Shown in pieces: positions 34,945 through 45,981 of a DNA stretch of 64,000 nt (positions are counted from its first letter, which is position 1; each line of letters starts with the position of its first letter). The notes beneath the pieces are model-generated. The model searched no databases. It was given only the letters and a program-made list of their open reading frames with translations, and was not told where the DNA came from. Source of the stretch: Sabethes cyaneus. Lineage: Eukaryota; Arthropoda; Insecta; Diptera; Culicidae. Position numbers and translations under genes: made by a program. The stretch covers positions 70,127,449 to 70,191,448 of the forward strand of contig NC_071355.1 in NCBI RefSeq assembly GCF_943734655.1. Direction: 5' to 3'.

Positions 34945-35030
34945 TTTCCTTGTGTGGACTCATCACTGCAACCAGTATAGTTGATCTATTATGATATCGC
35001 CCGGGTGTTTGCTGTATGACCTGCACTGCC
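34945..35030. repeat. Short repeat shared with 60165-60250 and 60868-60950
   Basis: Pattern TCATCACTGCAACCAG, then GTTGATCTATTATGATAT, then CGCCCGGGTGTT. The two other sites read TATCACTGCGACC, then TTGATCTATTGTGATAT, and TTACCACTGTGTCC, then TTGAACTATTGTGGTAT. Family unknown; possibly the tail of a SINE. Confidence 0.45.
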
Positions 35031-35235
35031 TTTTCTTTTTACTATAATCGCTATTGAATGAGCGATATGCTTATTGAATTTTATGCGTGCTTGTGTGTAT
35101 TGGGGTTTACTCTTCCTTCAAAGCTTGATCTACTTTACCCACTTATTCCTCGCTGCCAGTACTATCCCATATTATAGCCGTCCCTGGTGAGGACTCATTC
35201 GTACCTCTGACCAGTACACTTAACTATAGGAGGGA

Positions 35236-35462
35236 CATTTGCACTGTCAAGAGGCTTCAGAAGGTAAATATAGAATTCAGCATGAAGGAAGGGTAAATGA
35301 GGGGCCTGAGAATGAACTCATGCTAAAGTCACTTGACAAGGAATGGCTTGATTCTACTAAGATTCGAACCCATGACCACTCGCTTGTCAACACACTCCCA
35401 TCATCACGTGGCGGAAGTCTAGAGGCTACACTGGACTTACTACGCCGTGACAATGTTGGACG
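35236..35462 (-). mobile_element. Possible tRNA-like SINE
   Basis: On the minus strand the sequence GGTCATGGGTTCGAATCTTA (around 35361-35380) resembles a pol III box B followed by tRNA-like context (AGTAGAATCAAGCCATTCC). A convincing box A was not identified, so this remains a weak call. It lies directly upstream of the CTT microsatellite, as SINE tails often do. Confidence 0.3.
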
Positions 35463-35478
35463 ATAGAGCGGCGAAATC

Positions 35479-35586
35479 TCTTCTTCTTCTTCTTCTTCTT
35501 CTTCTTCTTCTTCTTCTTCTTCTTCTTCTTCTTCTTCTTCTTCTTCTTCTTCTTTTTCTTCTTCTTCTTCTTCTTCTTCTTCTTCT
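35479..35586. repeat. CTT microsatellite, about 108 bp
   Basis: Roughly 35 CTT units with one interruption (a run of T near 35551) and an imperfect last unit. It produces a poly-leucine frame that is not a gene. Confidence 0.95.
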
Positions 35587-38500
35587 CTTCAAGGACTCCA
35601 CTTCACCGGCATCAAAACCAGACGAACATAACGTGCTAGTTGGTTCAATCAGATCAAGCCTAGCTTGCTAGTTTCGAGACAGTCGAACAAATGGCAACAA
35701 GCAGCCCAGAACCGAATGAATTGGAGACTAGTTCTTGGCATGGTATAAACCAACCCGGCTCTAAGTAGATAAAGTGTGTTCCAGACGGAACTTGACGACC
35801 GGCCACTTTTGATTCACTTTAAAACGTTGAATATTAGAGAGTACTTCGATATTAACTCTAGTTGTAAATATGGTAGCTCCGAAAAGGATCGTTTGATATG
35901 AATGCAAACTGTCTCTTGCACACGATCTGCAAGATGCTTCTCTATAAAAAAAATGAGTGATCGATGAACTCTGCAGAAAAAAACTTCTTCTTGATAGTGA
36001 TAATGTGTACTATCTTATGTTGCTTCCCACGTACCAAATCGAGATCGGGTAAGCTGGCTTCGCTGCTACTAATATTGTTGTTAGTGCTAATATATCTATG
36101 TGTAGTCTGTGCTTGGGATCTATGCTAAGCAATTGTGAAACAAATGCAAGCTTTGAACGAAATCAAAGTATTTTTAAGTTTCGGTTTATCTTGTAGAACA
36201 AATGCTATGAAATGTTTGTGAACAAAATGAATTTTTTTCTGAACCAAACATTTGTCACTTCACATTACTCGGGGGTTGCTTTTTTCCATCAAGTTACGAT
36301 GACTGACATAGCTGCACTGACTGACTGATTGTACGTGCAAAGGAAGGCATTTCATCAGTTTCTTGCACTGCTGCGGTGGAGGAATATGGAATAGTTTTGA
36401 ATATTCGGCTTCCGGCAGAAAGCCGCATACCGACAGCCTGAAGTGTTACATTCATTCGAAGTTCCAACATCCTGCTCAATAGCATCGTTTCATGTACGTT
36501 TGCCAGCATCCGCTTTCACTTAGATATTTGTTTGTGCTTGTGTGGGAATTCTAACATGTCGGTATACTGTGTACACGTACAGGGCAAAAACATCTTTCCA
36601 TAACAACATGCTACGTATCTCCCGGGGTATTCAGTGATGAGGTCAAAATCCTCCACCGACCGACATCCGTTCAGAGCTCCGGTGCATCTGGTCCATTTCG
36701 ACGTGATTTGCTATTCGTCTTGCTGCAGCAGCAGATGGTTCGAGGGGAAATAATTGATGCCTCTGCTCACCCGGCTGCAGTCAGTCATCTTCAGTTCAGT
36801 GCTCGAACGAACGGATGGCGAATCCTTACGCCTCGCTGCGCTGCGCTGCTACTCCGCACCATCCACTGACGCGGTTGCACAAAGGCAAACCCGCTCAGTA
36901 AACATCGTCTTTCATCGTGCTTGTAAGGCAAGGTTACGAAATATTGAATAAATGAATGGATGGTTGCAGATAAATTCCTCCCAAACAAGCACCCAAAAGT
37001 GGAAACGAAAAGCTTCGGCGCACTGTTTGAAGAAGGCAGATTCCTGCAATTCCATTGAACCCAAACCCCGACCGGTCGGTACTGGTCGGTGCTGCAGAAA
37101 GACGTTTTTTGGCACTAAGAAAGTTGATATGTTCCTTCCGAAGATGCTGGTGGTGAATATTCAAATTATTTTACTGACTTATTTGTCGAAATGAAAGCTG
37201 TTGTTTTGACGGTAAGTCAGTTCTGTCGAAAAATGTGCAAAACATCCTTTTCATTGTAAAAGGTAAAACATGTTTTGAACAAATATCCATTTTTAAGCTA
37301 CGACATAAACAATATAATTTTAAGTTATTTTAATTTTTTTCCACGAACCCCTGTGAATGTATATAAAAGCAATTGATCAATGACTTTTAAAAAATTAACC
37401 CTCTTAGGAAACGGTCCATCCCGCCGATACAACGGCAATGAAATCAAGCAATTGATCAGTTTATCACAAACGGAAGATGCTAGTTCCACGGGTCGCTCTT
37501 CTAGCTGCTGCCACGGGGAAATTCCTGCCAGCCCGGTAAAAGCGGACGACAAAGTTTAACGATAAATTTCCTTCGAGATTTGGTGGAGTGGCACGAGAGA
37601 ATCTGTTGCTTCGATGGTGAGCCATTCCGGACGAAAAAAAAAGTTTCTTCTCGTATTAACCTATTTTCCGTCACCGTGTCGGTACAGCAGCTACAGAAGC
37701 AAACGATCAGATGGTTCAGAAGTCGAAAGCTATTCGACTTCGACTCGGTCTGATTGAATTTATGTGCGAAAAGTTCATCCTAATCAGATTCTTCTAAACA
37801 TGAATTTTGTCATAAAATAGGCTAATTTATAACGAGCTTCCCTTCGAAGTCACTTTTCACGCTACTTCAACAATTTATTAGGTATAAGTTGATTGGATAC
37901 TTTTAGCAAGAGGTAGAAATGTTGTTAATTCAATATCTTCACTCGGTTCTAGACAATTTTAATCTCAACAATGCAAATGACTGCCTGTGTTTGAATAATT
38001 GAAGAATTCTATGTTATCATTTTATTATACAAAAGTTGCTACCAGCAAAAGCATTTGACTTTAATTGTCGATGGAAATGAAAATTTAACGTTTGGACGTT
38101 GGTTCAAGTTGAAACATAACTATAGAGGCCAATTAACGTTCTTTTCAAACATTTTTACCTCGCCTACAAATTTATAGATTCTGCTAAGGTTTCTTCCAAA
38201 TTATTGCAATTCATCGCCACGCTCCGGTAATTTCCTTCGAACGGCAGGCAAACGAAAGAACTTATTCATTTTGCGGATCAAAAGTTCGTGCCAAAAGATG
38301 ATTTCGCCAAAGAAGACTGTTTTCATGACAAATTCATAGAATAAACCCCCGGGCTAACGGAAAATATGATTCGATGGAACCCCGAAAGTGTAGAAATAAA
38401 TCTCGTAGAGAACTTTTTTTCCACTCACTTTTTCCTTGTCTGCGCTTCTCGATCCATCGAAGTTGCCGGTTGGGTGGGTGGCAAGCCAACTCAAAGTACG

Positions 38501-39166
38501 ACGCACTTCACTCCTGCATCCGTTGGGAAATCTGACGATGAGAAAAATGAAAAAGTCTTTAACAGGGGGTATAATTCTTTCACGCTTCGACAGAGAGCTT
38601 TATAATCTATTAGAGAAATTCAAACAGCTAGTAGAAGAGCTTCCCCCAGCTTTCCGTCCTGCTTCGTTAGGTATACACACATACCCACACACACATACAT
38701 ATAGCGTTCGTTGCGATTTTCCCCTTCCAGGGGCTGCTACCGACATTTTTACAACCCCGCTGTTGAGCGACTCCCAACGGGATTGCTTTTTCCTTCAGGC
38801 AGAGTGCAAGCAGGAAAAAACAGAAAGTAAGATATTTCAGACGTCGAAAATATGGCGAACTTAATCCAATATAGAAACCTTGGCCTTGACATTAAAAAAT
38901 GATCGAAAAAATTGTTATCAAATGGAGAAAGGTTAAAGTTAAATCGCTTTTATTTGTTAAATGTCAATGATTAATTAATCATCTACCTTCATACGTCCGT
39001 TTTCATAAATCTAACAGCAGGTGCGTTTTTTTCCTTTTGACCCCATACTTGATTGATTTTGATTGAAGAAGCAAATTGACAACAAAAGTGATAATTTAAA
39101 AAAAGAGCCAAACTATGTGCCGTAGGATCATAAATAAATACGATTATATTTTCCTTCTACTTCTAG
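35587..39166. other. Intron or intergenic DNA upstream of FRMPD-like exons
   Basis: No coding exon was found in this 3.6 kb stretch. Because the first recognised FRMPD-like exon starts at a 3' splice site, this is probably intron sequence of that gene. The block 36720-37120 is GC-richer (CTGCAGCAGCAGATGG, CGCTGCGCTGCGCTGCTACT) but has no recognisable coding content. Confidence 0.5.
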
Positions 39167-39283
39167 CCATCTGCATTCTCCCTGGGAGATCTCTGCGTGC
39201 CACCAATGGCGAACGTGCTCAAAGTTTTCCTGGAAAACGGACAAACCAAATCGTTCAAGTACGATTCGACCACAACTGTACAG
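39167..39283 (+). CDS. FRMPD3/4-like FERM protein, exon a (linker and F1 lobe start)
   Basis: 39 codons in phase 0 between TTCTACTTCTAG (acceptor ending at 39166) and CAG/GTGTGT (donor at 39284). The segment PPMANVLKVFLENGQTKSF and KYDSTTTVQ closely resembles the beginning of the FERM F1 (ubiquitin-like) lobe in vertebrate FRMPD4/Preso and FRMPD3. These are postsynaptic scaffolds with WW, PDZ and FERM domains that link membrane receptors to PSD-type complexes. The preceding PSAFSLGDLC stretch would be the linker after the PDZ region, whose exons were not found in the window. The next exon follows after a 169-nt intron. The family match is recalled knowledge; neuronal or synaptic function in this organism is inference. 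Confidence 0.88.
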
Positions 39284-39452
39284 GTGTGTAGCCATCAAGG
39301 ACACCAGCGTTTTTTGTAGACATGCTCATTGAATATTGTTTAAAGTGATTTTTTTTTATTATATTGAACCTTTTAAACGGATACCTAATGATAAATTTCG
39401 CCACCACTTTAGCGTTAAAATAAATCCCCATTTTTACCACCTCCCCTTTCAG

Positions 39453-39584
39453 GATGTTGTTACATCGCTACGTGATAAACTATGCCTAACCGCCAAGGAG
39501 CACTTCAGCCTGGTACTGGAGCACGTGAAAAGCCTGAAACGGAACAAATTAACCCTTCTGGATCCGCAGGAAACCGTTGCGAGG
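39453..39584 (+). CDS. FRMPD3/4-like FERM protein, exon b (F1 lobe)
   Basis: 44 codons, phase 0 at both ends, between CTCCCCTTTCAG (acceptor, ending 39452) and GAGG/GTAAGT (donor at 39585). It encodes DVVTSLRDKLCL, KEHFSLVLEHV and LTLLDPQETVAR, completing the ubiquitin-like F1 lobe. The LVLE and LLDPQET segments align with the same region of FRMPD-family FERM domains. The following intron is only 99 nt. The short neighbouring introns contrast with the 18 kb intron further downstream. Confidence 0.9.
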
Positions 39585-39683
39585 GTAAGTCCAAACCCAC
39601 AGAAATCACCAGCCCAGCCACCAGCCTAATCCTTTCCGGAGTCCCGTCCCCTCATCATCTCTCTTTCGTTTTTGTTTTCACAG

Positions 39684-39943
39684 ATTGCAGCCCGGCCGGG
39701 TGCCCACAAGCTGCGGTGCCTCTTTCGGGTGACCTTCGTGCCCGTGTCGGCCGCCGCCCTGGCCCAGAAGGACCTGAACGCGCTGGACTATCTGTTTCTG
39801 CAGTGCTGCAACGATGTGACCCAGGAACGGTTCGCCCCGGAACTGCAACCGGAAGTGGCCCTTCGACTGGCTGCGCTGCACATGCACCAGCACGCGCTCG
39901 CAAACAACATTTCCCCCGCTAAGTTGACAGTGAAAACTGTTGA
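39684..39943 (+). CDS. FRMPD3/4-like FERM protein, exon c (F2 lobe start)
   Basis: 260 nt between TTTGTTTTCACAG (acceptor, ending 39683) and GA/GTGAGT (donor at 39944), leaving two bases of a split Glu codon. It encodes RPGAHKLRCLFRVTFVPVSA, then DLNALDYLFLQCCNDVTQER and FAPELQPEVALRLAALHM. This is the start of the alpha-helical F2 lobe, with the LRC-LFRVTFVP strand, the DYLFLQ helix and the FAPEL-ALRLAALHM core typical of FERM domains. Codons are strongly GC-biased compared with the flanking DNA, as expected for a constrained exon. The frame resumes correctly at 58072, which supports the join across the large intron. Confidence 0.92.
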
Positions 39944-40419
39944 GTGAGTATGAATATGAATTGTAGTTTGTTTGTTTGGTTACTTTTCGAACGATATTCG
40001 ATTCCAAAATGTCAGATAGGCACGAGGAAATGGAATGGTTTTTCATTTCCTCTATTAGTAACGTGTGCATGGTTACGTGTGATATTTCCGGTGTTAAGGT
40101 TAATGCTTATGCGAAAATACTGGGATTAAAAATATTTATTGGTGTTACTCAATATTCGTTTTCGATAAGGGCCGAGTTGTTTCTCAACAAACAATTTAAA
40201 CAGAAATTGATTGTTTTGGGCATGTAGAATTTGAGGCCATCAGAAAATCATATTAAACCCTAAAACGATAGCATCTTCAATGTAACTGATTACAGTCCGA
40301 TGATAATAAGTGGACAAGTTAGGGAGAAATCAGTTTATATTTTTGGACTCTTGATTTGCGGCTGAAGTTTCCGAGAATGTCTTAGATATATTAACGAATT
40401 AACGAACGATTACTTTCAT

Positions 40420-41345
40420 TCATTTGAACAAATTCATCTTCTTAATACATTTGATAAGGTTCGAACCAGTAAAAGGTGTCGTTCGAATTCTGAAAGCTTG
40501 CCGAGAAACAGTAACCGCCGGTAACACTTCAATGAGGACACAAATGGCATTGAGTAATTCTCGCTGAAACGGGGCCACTACTGATACGAGGTCTTCAAAT
40601 ATTGGAACTTTTACACTTAATTGGTTGAAAATGGTTAAAAATAGGAATTCCACTTTCATTACCTCGAAATAGTGGACCCCTCGTTCGCCAAGGGGCCTAA
40701 CAGTTTCAAAAAAAAGTTGAATTTTCAGCAAACCTTGAGATTTATATCATGTGATATTTCATTTTCATATTTCATTTCAAATTTCATATTTCATCAATTT
40801 GCCATGAAACAACTAACAAATGGCCCGGTTCTGTAAAGAAGAAGAACAGGGCTTTTAAATGGAGTAAATTTTTTTTGACAGCTACATATCTTTGATTTGG
40901 CCTCCATATTGGATTTTACCAATTTTATTTATTTTCTCAGCCGTTTTCACCATGAGCTCCCAACCGATTTTGATTTTAAAACCACCAACGGAAAGCTGAG
41001 AAATAATGCTATAAGAAATATTCATCAAATTAGATGTGCAATGGAATTAACTAAATAAAACAATTAATTTTCTGTAGCAAGATATGCCATTATATGAGAG
41101 TTGTAAACCTTGATACTGATAATCAATTGTTTCGTTTATTTAATGCCATTGCACATCTAATTTGATGAATATTTCTTGTAGCCTTTGTTCTCAGCTTTCC
41201 AGTGGTGGTCTTAAAATAAAAATCGGTTGGTCGGTCGGTCTTAAAATAAAATGGTGAAAACGGCGATTTTTTGATAAAATCCAATATGGCGGCCAAATCC
41301 AAGGCCAAATTACTCCATTTGAAAGCCCTATTCTTCTTCTTGCCT
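40420..41345. repeat. Foldback repeat with about 215-bp inverted arms, plus flank shared with 53940-54345
   Basis: Positions about 40829-41061 and 41120-41345 are inverted copies of one another: AAGAAGAAGAACAGGGCTTT at one edge, its counterpart AAAGCCCTATTCTTCTTCTT at the other, and ATTCATCAAATTAGATGTGC inside. They flank a spacer of about 60 nt. The left flank 40540-40760 (GGGGCCACTACTGATACGAG, GGGGCCTAACAGTTTC) and the arm sequence both recur in inverted order at 53940-54345. No coding capacity. Confidence 0.75.
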
Positions 41346-41614
41346 GTTTACCAGGCTGGTAAACGGCTGAATAATGCGTACCGTCGGTGCCTTGTGCACG
41401 TGTAGGCATAAAATAGACCCTACAGTGGTTCATTGCCTCTTATTCAGCAACTCCTATTCCTACCTCCTCGTGGTACCAGCCGGGATACGAGCAACCTTGG
41501 TGGAGATCGGGTAACCAACCCCGGTGGAAGCCAAGGTCGTATGCTGACAGGAAAGGAGGGCTCTTTCGAGCTTCGTTGGCCCTCCGGCGAAACAGGGGGT
41601 TGGTGTAGCAGGCT

Positions 41615-42727
41615 TTGCAAGCCGTCACCACGAAAAACACTAAAGCACGGAACGAAGAACAAATATATTCTTACTGTAACAATCGGAATAGACCCACGCG
41701 ACGAAAAAGGACTATGGATTGGAAACTCGGGACGTGGAACTGTCGATCTCTCAACTTCCAAGGGAGCACTCGAGTGGTGCTCTCCGACGTATTGAAGAGC
41801 TGCAAGTTCGACGTCGTAGCGCTGCAGGAGGTGTGCTGGAAGAGCTCAACGGTACGTACGTTCAGAGATGGACATACCATCTACCAGAGCTGCGGCAACA
41901 CACACGAGCTGGGTACAGCTTTCATAGTGATGGGCGAGATTCGGAAACGGGTGATTGGGTGGTGGCCAATCTATCCTCGAATGTGCAGGTTGAGAATCAA
42001 GGGCCGATTCTTCAACATAAGCATCATCAACGTGCACAGCCCTCACCTCAGAAGTACCGATGACGACAAGGATGAATTCTACGCGCAGTTGGAGAGTGAA
42101 TACGACCGCTGCCCAAAACATGATATCAAGATCGTCATCGGGGATTTCAATGCTCAGGTCGGCCAGGAGGAGGAATACAAACCGGTGATTGGAAGGTTCA
42201 GTGCACACCAGCGAACCAATGAAATGGGCCTAAAACTTATCGACTGTGCCGCCTCTAAGAATATAGCCCTACGTAGTACCTTTTTCCAGCACAAAATCCA
42301 TCAGAAGTACACCTGGAGGTTACCAAATCAGACAGAATCACAGATCGACCACGTTTTGATCGACAGTCGGCACTTCTCAGACATTATCGACGTCAGATCC
42401 TATCGAAGCGCTAACGTTGACTCGGACCACTACCTAGTGATGGTTAAGATGCGCCCAAGACTCTCCGTTGTGAACAACATTCGGTACCGACGCCAGTCTC
42501 GGTTAGATCTCGCGCGGCTGAAGCAGCCAGACGTCGCCGCAAACTACGCGCATTCACTCGAAGCTGCGCTGCCGGAAGAGGACGAGCTGGACGAAGCCCC
42601 TCTCGAGGACTGTTGGAACACTATCAAAACAGCCATCAGCAGTGTAGCGGAGAGCTCCATTGGGCATGTGGCCCGGAATCAGCGGAACGATTGGTTTGAT
42701 GATGAATGTAGGAGGGTGATGGATTAG
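41615..42727 (+). pseudogene. RTE-like LINE ORF, endonuclease part, ended by premature TAG
   Basis: 370 codons. APE endonuclease motifs: N42 (GTWNCRSL), E72 (LQEVCW), IVIGDFNAQVG near residue 177 and the SDHYLVMV motif near residue 289, so all catalytic blocks are present. The frame ends at TAG (42725-42727) between VMD and ENAAQAAK. The same frame then continues open at 42728 with fully family-typical sequence, so the TAG is a single nonsense mutation, not the natural end. The endonuclease would nick target DNA for target-primed reverse transcription. Confidence 0.9.
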
Positions 42728-44600
42728 GAAAACGCTGCGCAGGCGGCCAAGATGCGCAGTGCCGCACGTCAGAACGTGGAAAGACACAAACAGAAGAAGA
42801 TGCAGCGAAACCAAATCTTTCGGGAGAAAAAGCGCTACCTGGAGGGGCAGGAATATGCAGAGTTGGAGCGGCTGCATCGTTCTCAGGAAACGCGGAAGTT
42901 CTACCAGAAACTGAACGGATCCCGCAAAGGCTTTGTGCCGCGAGCCGAAATGTGGCGGGATAAGACTGGCAGTATTCTGACGGACGATCATGAGGTGACG
43001 GATAGGTGGAAGCAGCGCTTCGACGAACACCTGAATGGCGCCCAGGCGGAAAACCATGGCGGCAGGGAAAGCGATTTCGACGGTGCAGCAAACGGGGAAG
43101 AGGTGCCAGCCCCAACGATAGGCGAAGTTAAGGAGGCCATCATGCAGCTAAAGAACAACAAGTCAGCTGGAAAAGATGGCATCGGAGCGGAGCTTAAAAT
43201 GGGACCAAAAAAGCTGGCCGTTTGTCTGCACCGACTAATTGTTAGAATTTGGGATACGGAACAGCTACCGGAGGAGTGGAAAGATGGGGTTATCTGCCCG
43301 ATCTACAAAAAGGGCGACAAGTTGGACTGTGAGAACTATCGAGCGATCACCGTTCCCAATGCCGCTTATAAAGTGCTGTCCCAAATCATTTCCGCCGTCT
43401 ATCACCAATTGCGAATAGATTTGTGGGAACTTATCAAGCCGGCTTCGTCGAAGGTCGGTCTACAGCGGATCAAATATTTACACTGCGGCAAATCCTCCAA
43501 TAGGGCCGTGAATACAGAGTTCCCACGCATCATTTATTCGTTGACTTTAAAGCCGCATGAAAATCATGGACGAGAACAGCTTCCCCAGGAAGCTCATCAA
43601 ACTGATTAAATCTACGATAGATGGTACACAGTGCTGTGTTCGGATTTCGGGTGGATTGTCAAGTTCATTCGAATCACACAGAGGGCTTCGTCAAGGTGAT
43701 GGTCTTTCATACCTGCTGTTCAACATAGCGCTACAAGGTGTTATGAACCGAGCGGATATCAACACGCGGTGCACGATATTCAACAAAGCTAGTCAATTTG
43801 TCTGCTTTGCCGATGACATGGATATTACCGGCAGAACATCTGTGGCGGTGGCTGAACAGTACACCAGACTAAAGCGCGAAGCAGAAAACATTGGGTTAAA
43901 GGTAGATACGTCTAAAACAAAGTACATGCTGGCCAGTGGAACCGAGGCCGAACGACACCGCTTGGGCAGTAGTATATTGATCGACGGCGATGAGTTTGAG
44001 GTAGTCGATGAATTTGTCTACCTTGGCTCACGGGTAACGGCGCACAATGATACCAGCCGTGAGATTTGGAGGCGTATTATCAGCGGAAGTCGTGCTTACT
44101 ATGGGCTCCACAAGCAATTGCGGTCGAGCAGACTAAGTCCACGTACAAAGTGCACCCTGTACAAGACGCTTATTAGACCGGTTGTTCTCTACGGGCATGA
44201 AACATGGACAATGCTCGAGGAGGACCTGCGAGTGCTCGGAGTTTTCGAACGACGAGTGCTAAGAACGATCTTCGGCGGCGTACAGGAGAACGGAGTATGG
44301 AGGCGAAGGATGAACCATGAACTCGCACAGCTCTATGGCGAACCCAGTATTCAGAAGGTGACTAAAGCTGGACGGATACGATGGGCAGGGCATGTTGAAA
44401 GAATGCCGGACAACTACCCTGCAAAGATGGTGTTCGCCTCAAATCCGGTAGGAACAAGACGACCAGGAGCGCAGCGTGCAAGATGGTTAGACCAGGTGGA
44501 GCGAGATCTGGCGGAGAGTACACGGTGTCCGAGAAATTGGAGAGCGGTAGCCCTCATCCGAGTTACATGGAGAAATTTTGTTCAACAGGCTTTGTCTTAG
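42728..44600 (+). pseudogene. RTE-like LINE ORF, linker and reverse transcriptase, frameshifted
   Basis: The linker (42728-43150) leads into RT: NKSAGKDGIGAEL, LPEEWKDGVICPIYKKGDKL and NYRAITVPNAAYKVLSQII. Near 43390 one T is missing, shifting the frame; an in-frame TAG follows at 43501-43503; and about 30 nt are deleted near 43557, between VDFKAA and KIMDENS, removing the first catalytic Asp region. From 43557 the frame is clean: SHRGLRQGDGLSYLLFNIAL, QFVCFADDMDITGRT (active site), DTSKTKYMLASG, YKTLIRPVVLYGHETW, LRTIFGGVQENGVW, GRIRWAGHVERMPDN, ending with a stop at 44598-44600. Confidence 0.9.
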
Positions 44601-44633
44601 GACGGCAAGCCACCTAAGTAAGTAAGTAAGTAC

Positions 44634-45621
44634 GCACCATCTATTCATAGATTTCGAGGCCGCCTACGATACTGTCGATCGTGAAGAGTTATGAAAAATT
44701 ATGGATGAAAACGGTTTTCTCGGGAAGCTGAAAAGAGTGACTAAGACCACGATGAATGGTATTTGGTGCTGTGTGATGATTTCGCGTGCGTTGTCAAGCC
44801 CGTTTGAAATACGCAGGCGACACAGCGATGGTATTTTCTGCCTCCTGTTCAACATCGCACTGCAAGGTGTTGTGAAACGTGAGGGTTTCAATATGCGTGG
44901 CACGATCTTTAATAAATCTAATCAATTAATCTGTTTCCCTGACGACGTGGACATTGTCGGAAAGATGTTCCGTGCAGTTACTGAACAGTATGCCAAACTG
45001 AAACGTGAAACAGTGAAGATCCGATTAGTGGTGGATACGTCTAAAACCAAGTACCTGTTAGCAGGAGGAACCTAGCGTGAACGAGATCGCATAGGTAATA
45101 GTGTGGTAGTCGACGAGGACGAGTTCGAGGTGGTGGACGAGTTTGTATACCTCGGGTCGTTGATTACGTCGAATAACAACTGCAGCAGAGAAATACGCAG
45201 ACCTATTTTTGCAGGAAGTCGTGATAATAATAAGGTAATAAGACCGGAGATCCTGTACGGGCACGAAACGTGGACAATGTTGGACGTGGACTGGCCGTTT
45301 TTGAACGTCGCGTGCCTAGGACCATCGTTGGCGATGTATGTAAGAGAAGAATGAACCACTAGCAGCTCTTCGGCGAATCCAGTATCCAGAAAGTTGCTAC
45401 AGCTGGAAGGGTAGAATACTGGACAACAACCCCGCAGAAATGGTTTTCGCCTCGAAACCGGTGCGCAGCGTACACGATGATTAGACCAAGTGGAGCATAA
45501 CCTGGAAAGTGTGGGACAGCCAAGAAACTGGAGACGGACAGCCATGGATAGAGTTTGTTGACGGAATATTATTATGCAGGTCAAATCCTGAGGCACATCA
45601 CACTAGGATAAGTAAGTAAGT
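44634..45621 (+). pseudogene. Second RTE-like LINE fragment with TAAG tail
   Basis: It starts directly after the first element's tail, at FIDFEAAYDTVDREEL (first catalytic Asp present), then a stop, KIMDENGFLGKL, CCVMISRALSSPFEIRR, LICFPDDVDIVGKM (active site PDD instead of ADD), VDTSKTKYLLAGGT, a TAG, FEVVDEFVYLGSLIT, YGHETWTMLD and a broken C-terminus. It ends in TAAGTAAGTAAG (45609-45621), the same tail as its neighbour. It is 5' truncated and internally deleted. Confidence 0.82.
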
Positions 45622-45981
45622 TTCATGTCCGTAAAGAGCCACCGGAGGGATTAGTGTTCTGTAAAGAGCGCCAATTTTGTGCAAATTTACAAACTACGGG
45701 ATTACAGCTGGCTACATAATCCGTAGAAAGCCCGATTTGCGGCTGCAGTTCGTCGTTTCACTTCGCGGCTTACACCGTTGTCGAATGTCATATCGACTTT
45801 ATATCGTTCCCCATCTAGCTCCACCTCGGCAGTAACATCAATTGGACTCCCATGCTCCCTGTCCGCAACCATGTACTTCCTTTTTGGTGTTGGTAATGGT
45901 AATAGTCTCAATCTCGCTGCTTTCCATTAAAAAGGCCTAAAGGCCACTTCCACTGTTCTATGGTTGATTCCGATGATATCG
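45622..45981 (-). pseudogene. RTE-like LINE fragment of a different subfamily, left part
   Basis: Reading down from 45981 the minus strand gives DIIGINHRTVEVAF, then RKYMVADREHGSP, VTAEVELDGERYKVDMTFDN and VSREVKRRTAAANRAFYGL. This is the region from the RT active site onward. The start of the active-site motif lies on the other side of the inverted-repeat element (47070-47100). It differs in sequence from the element at 41430 and looks like a separate RTE-like subfamily. Confidence 0.75.

Larger units (their letters stand above)
41430..44633 (+). mobile_element. Near full-length RTE-like LINE, inactivated
   Basis: It begins near CTATTCCTACCTCCTCGTGG (41450), the same start motif that appears inverted at 61955-61975. 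It encodes an APE endonuclease and reverse transcriptase and ends in a TAAG tandem tail (TAAGTAAGTAAGTA, 44615-44630). An EN-RT element with a short simple-repeat tail fits the RTE clade; the motif CFADDMDITGR and the C-terminal RWAGHVERMP block agree with that. At least four lesions inactivate it. It lies sense to the FRMPD-like gene inside its large intron. Confidence 0.85.

Noticed and set aside
35236..35462. A functional tRNA gene
   Set aside because: Only a box-B-like match on the minus strand; no cloverleaf could be assembled, so only a weak SINE-like call was kept.
35447..35671. Poly-leucine reading frame
   Set aside because: Translation of the CTT microsatellite.
38366..38864. Overlapping plus-strand frames just before the FRMPD-like exons, considered as an upstream exon
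   Set aside because: No PDZ or WW motif and no convincing splice borders. The ACACAC/CACAC tract and low complexity argue against coding.
39482..39922. 146-codon plus-strand frame overlapping the FERM exons, and minus-strand frames over 39655-40070
   Set aside because: Shadows of the GC-rich exon c in other frames. The FERM frame has consensus splice borders and family motifs.
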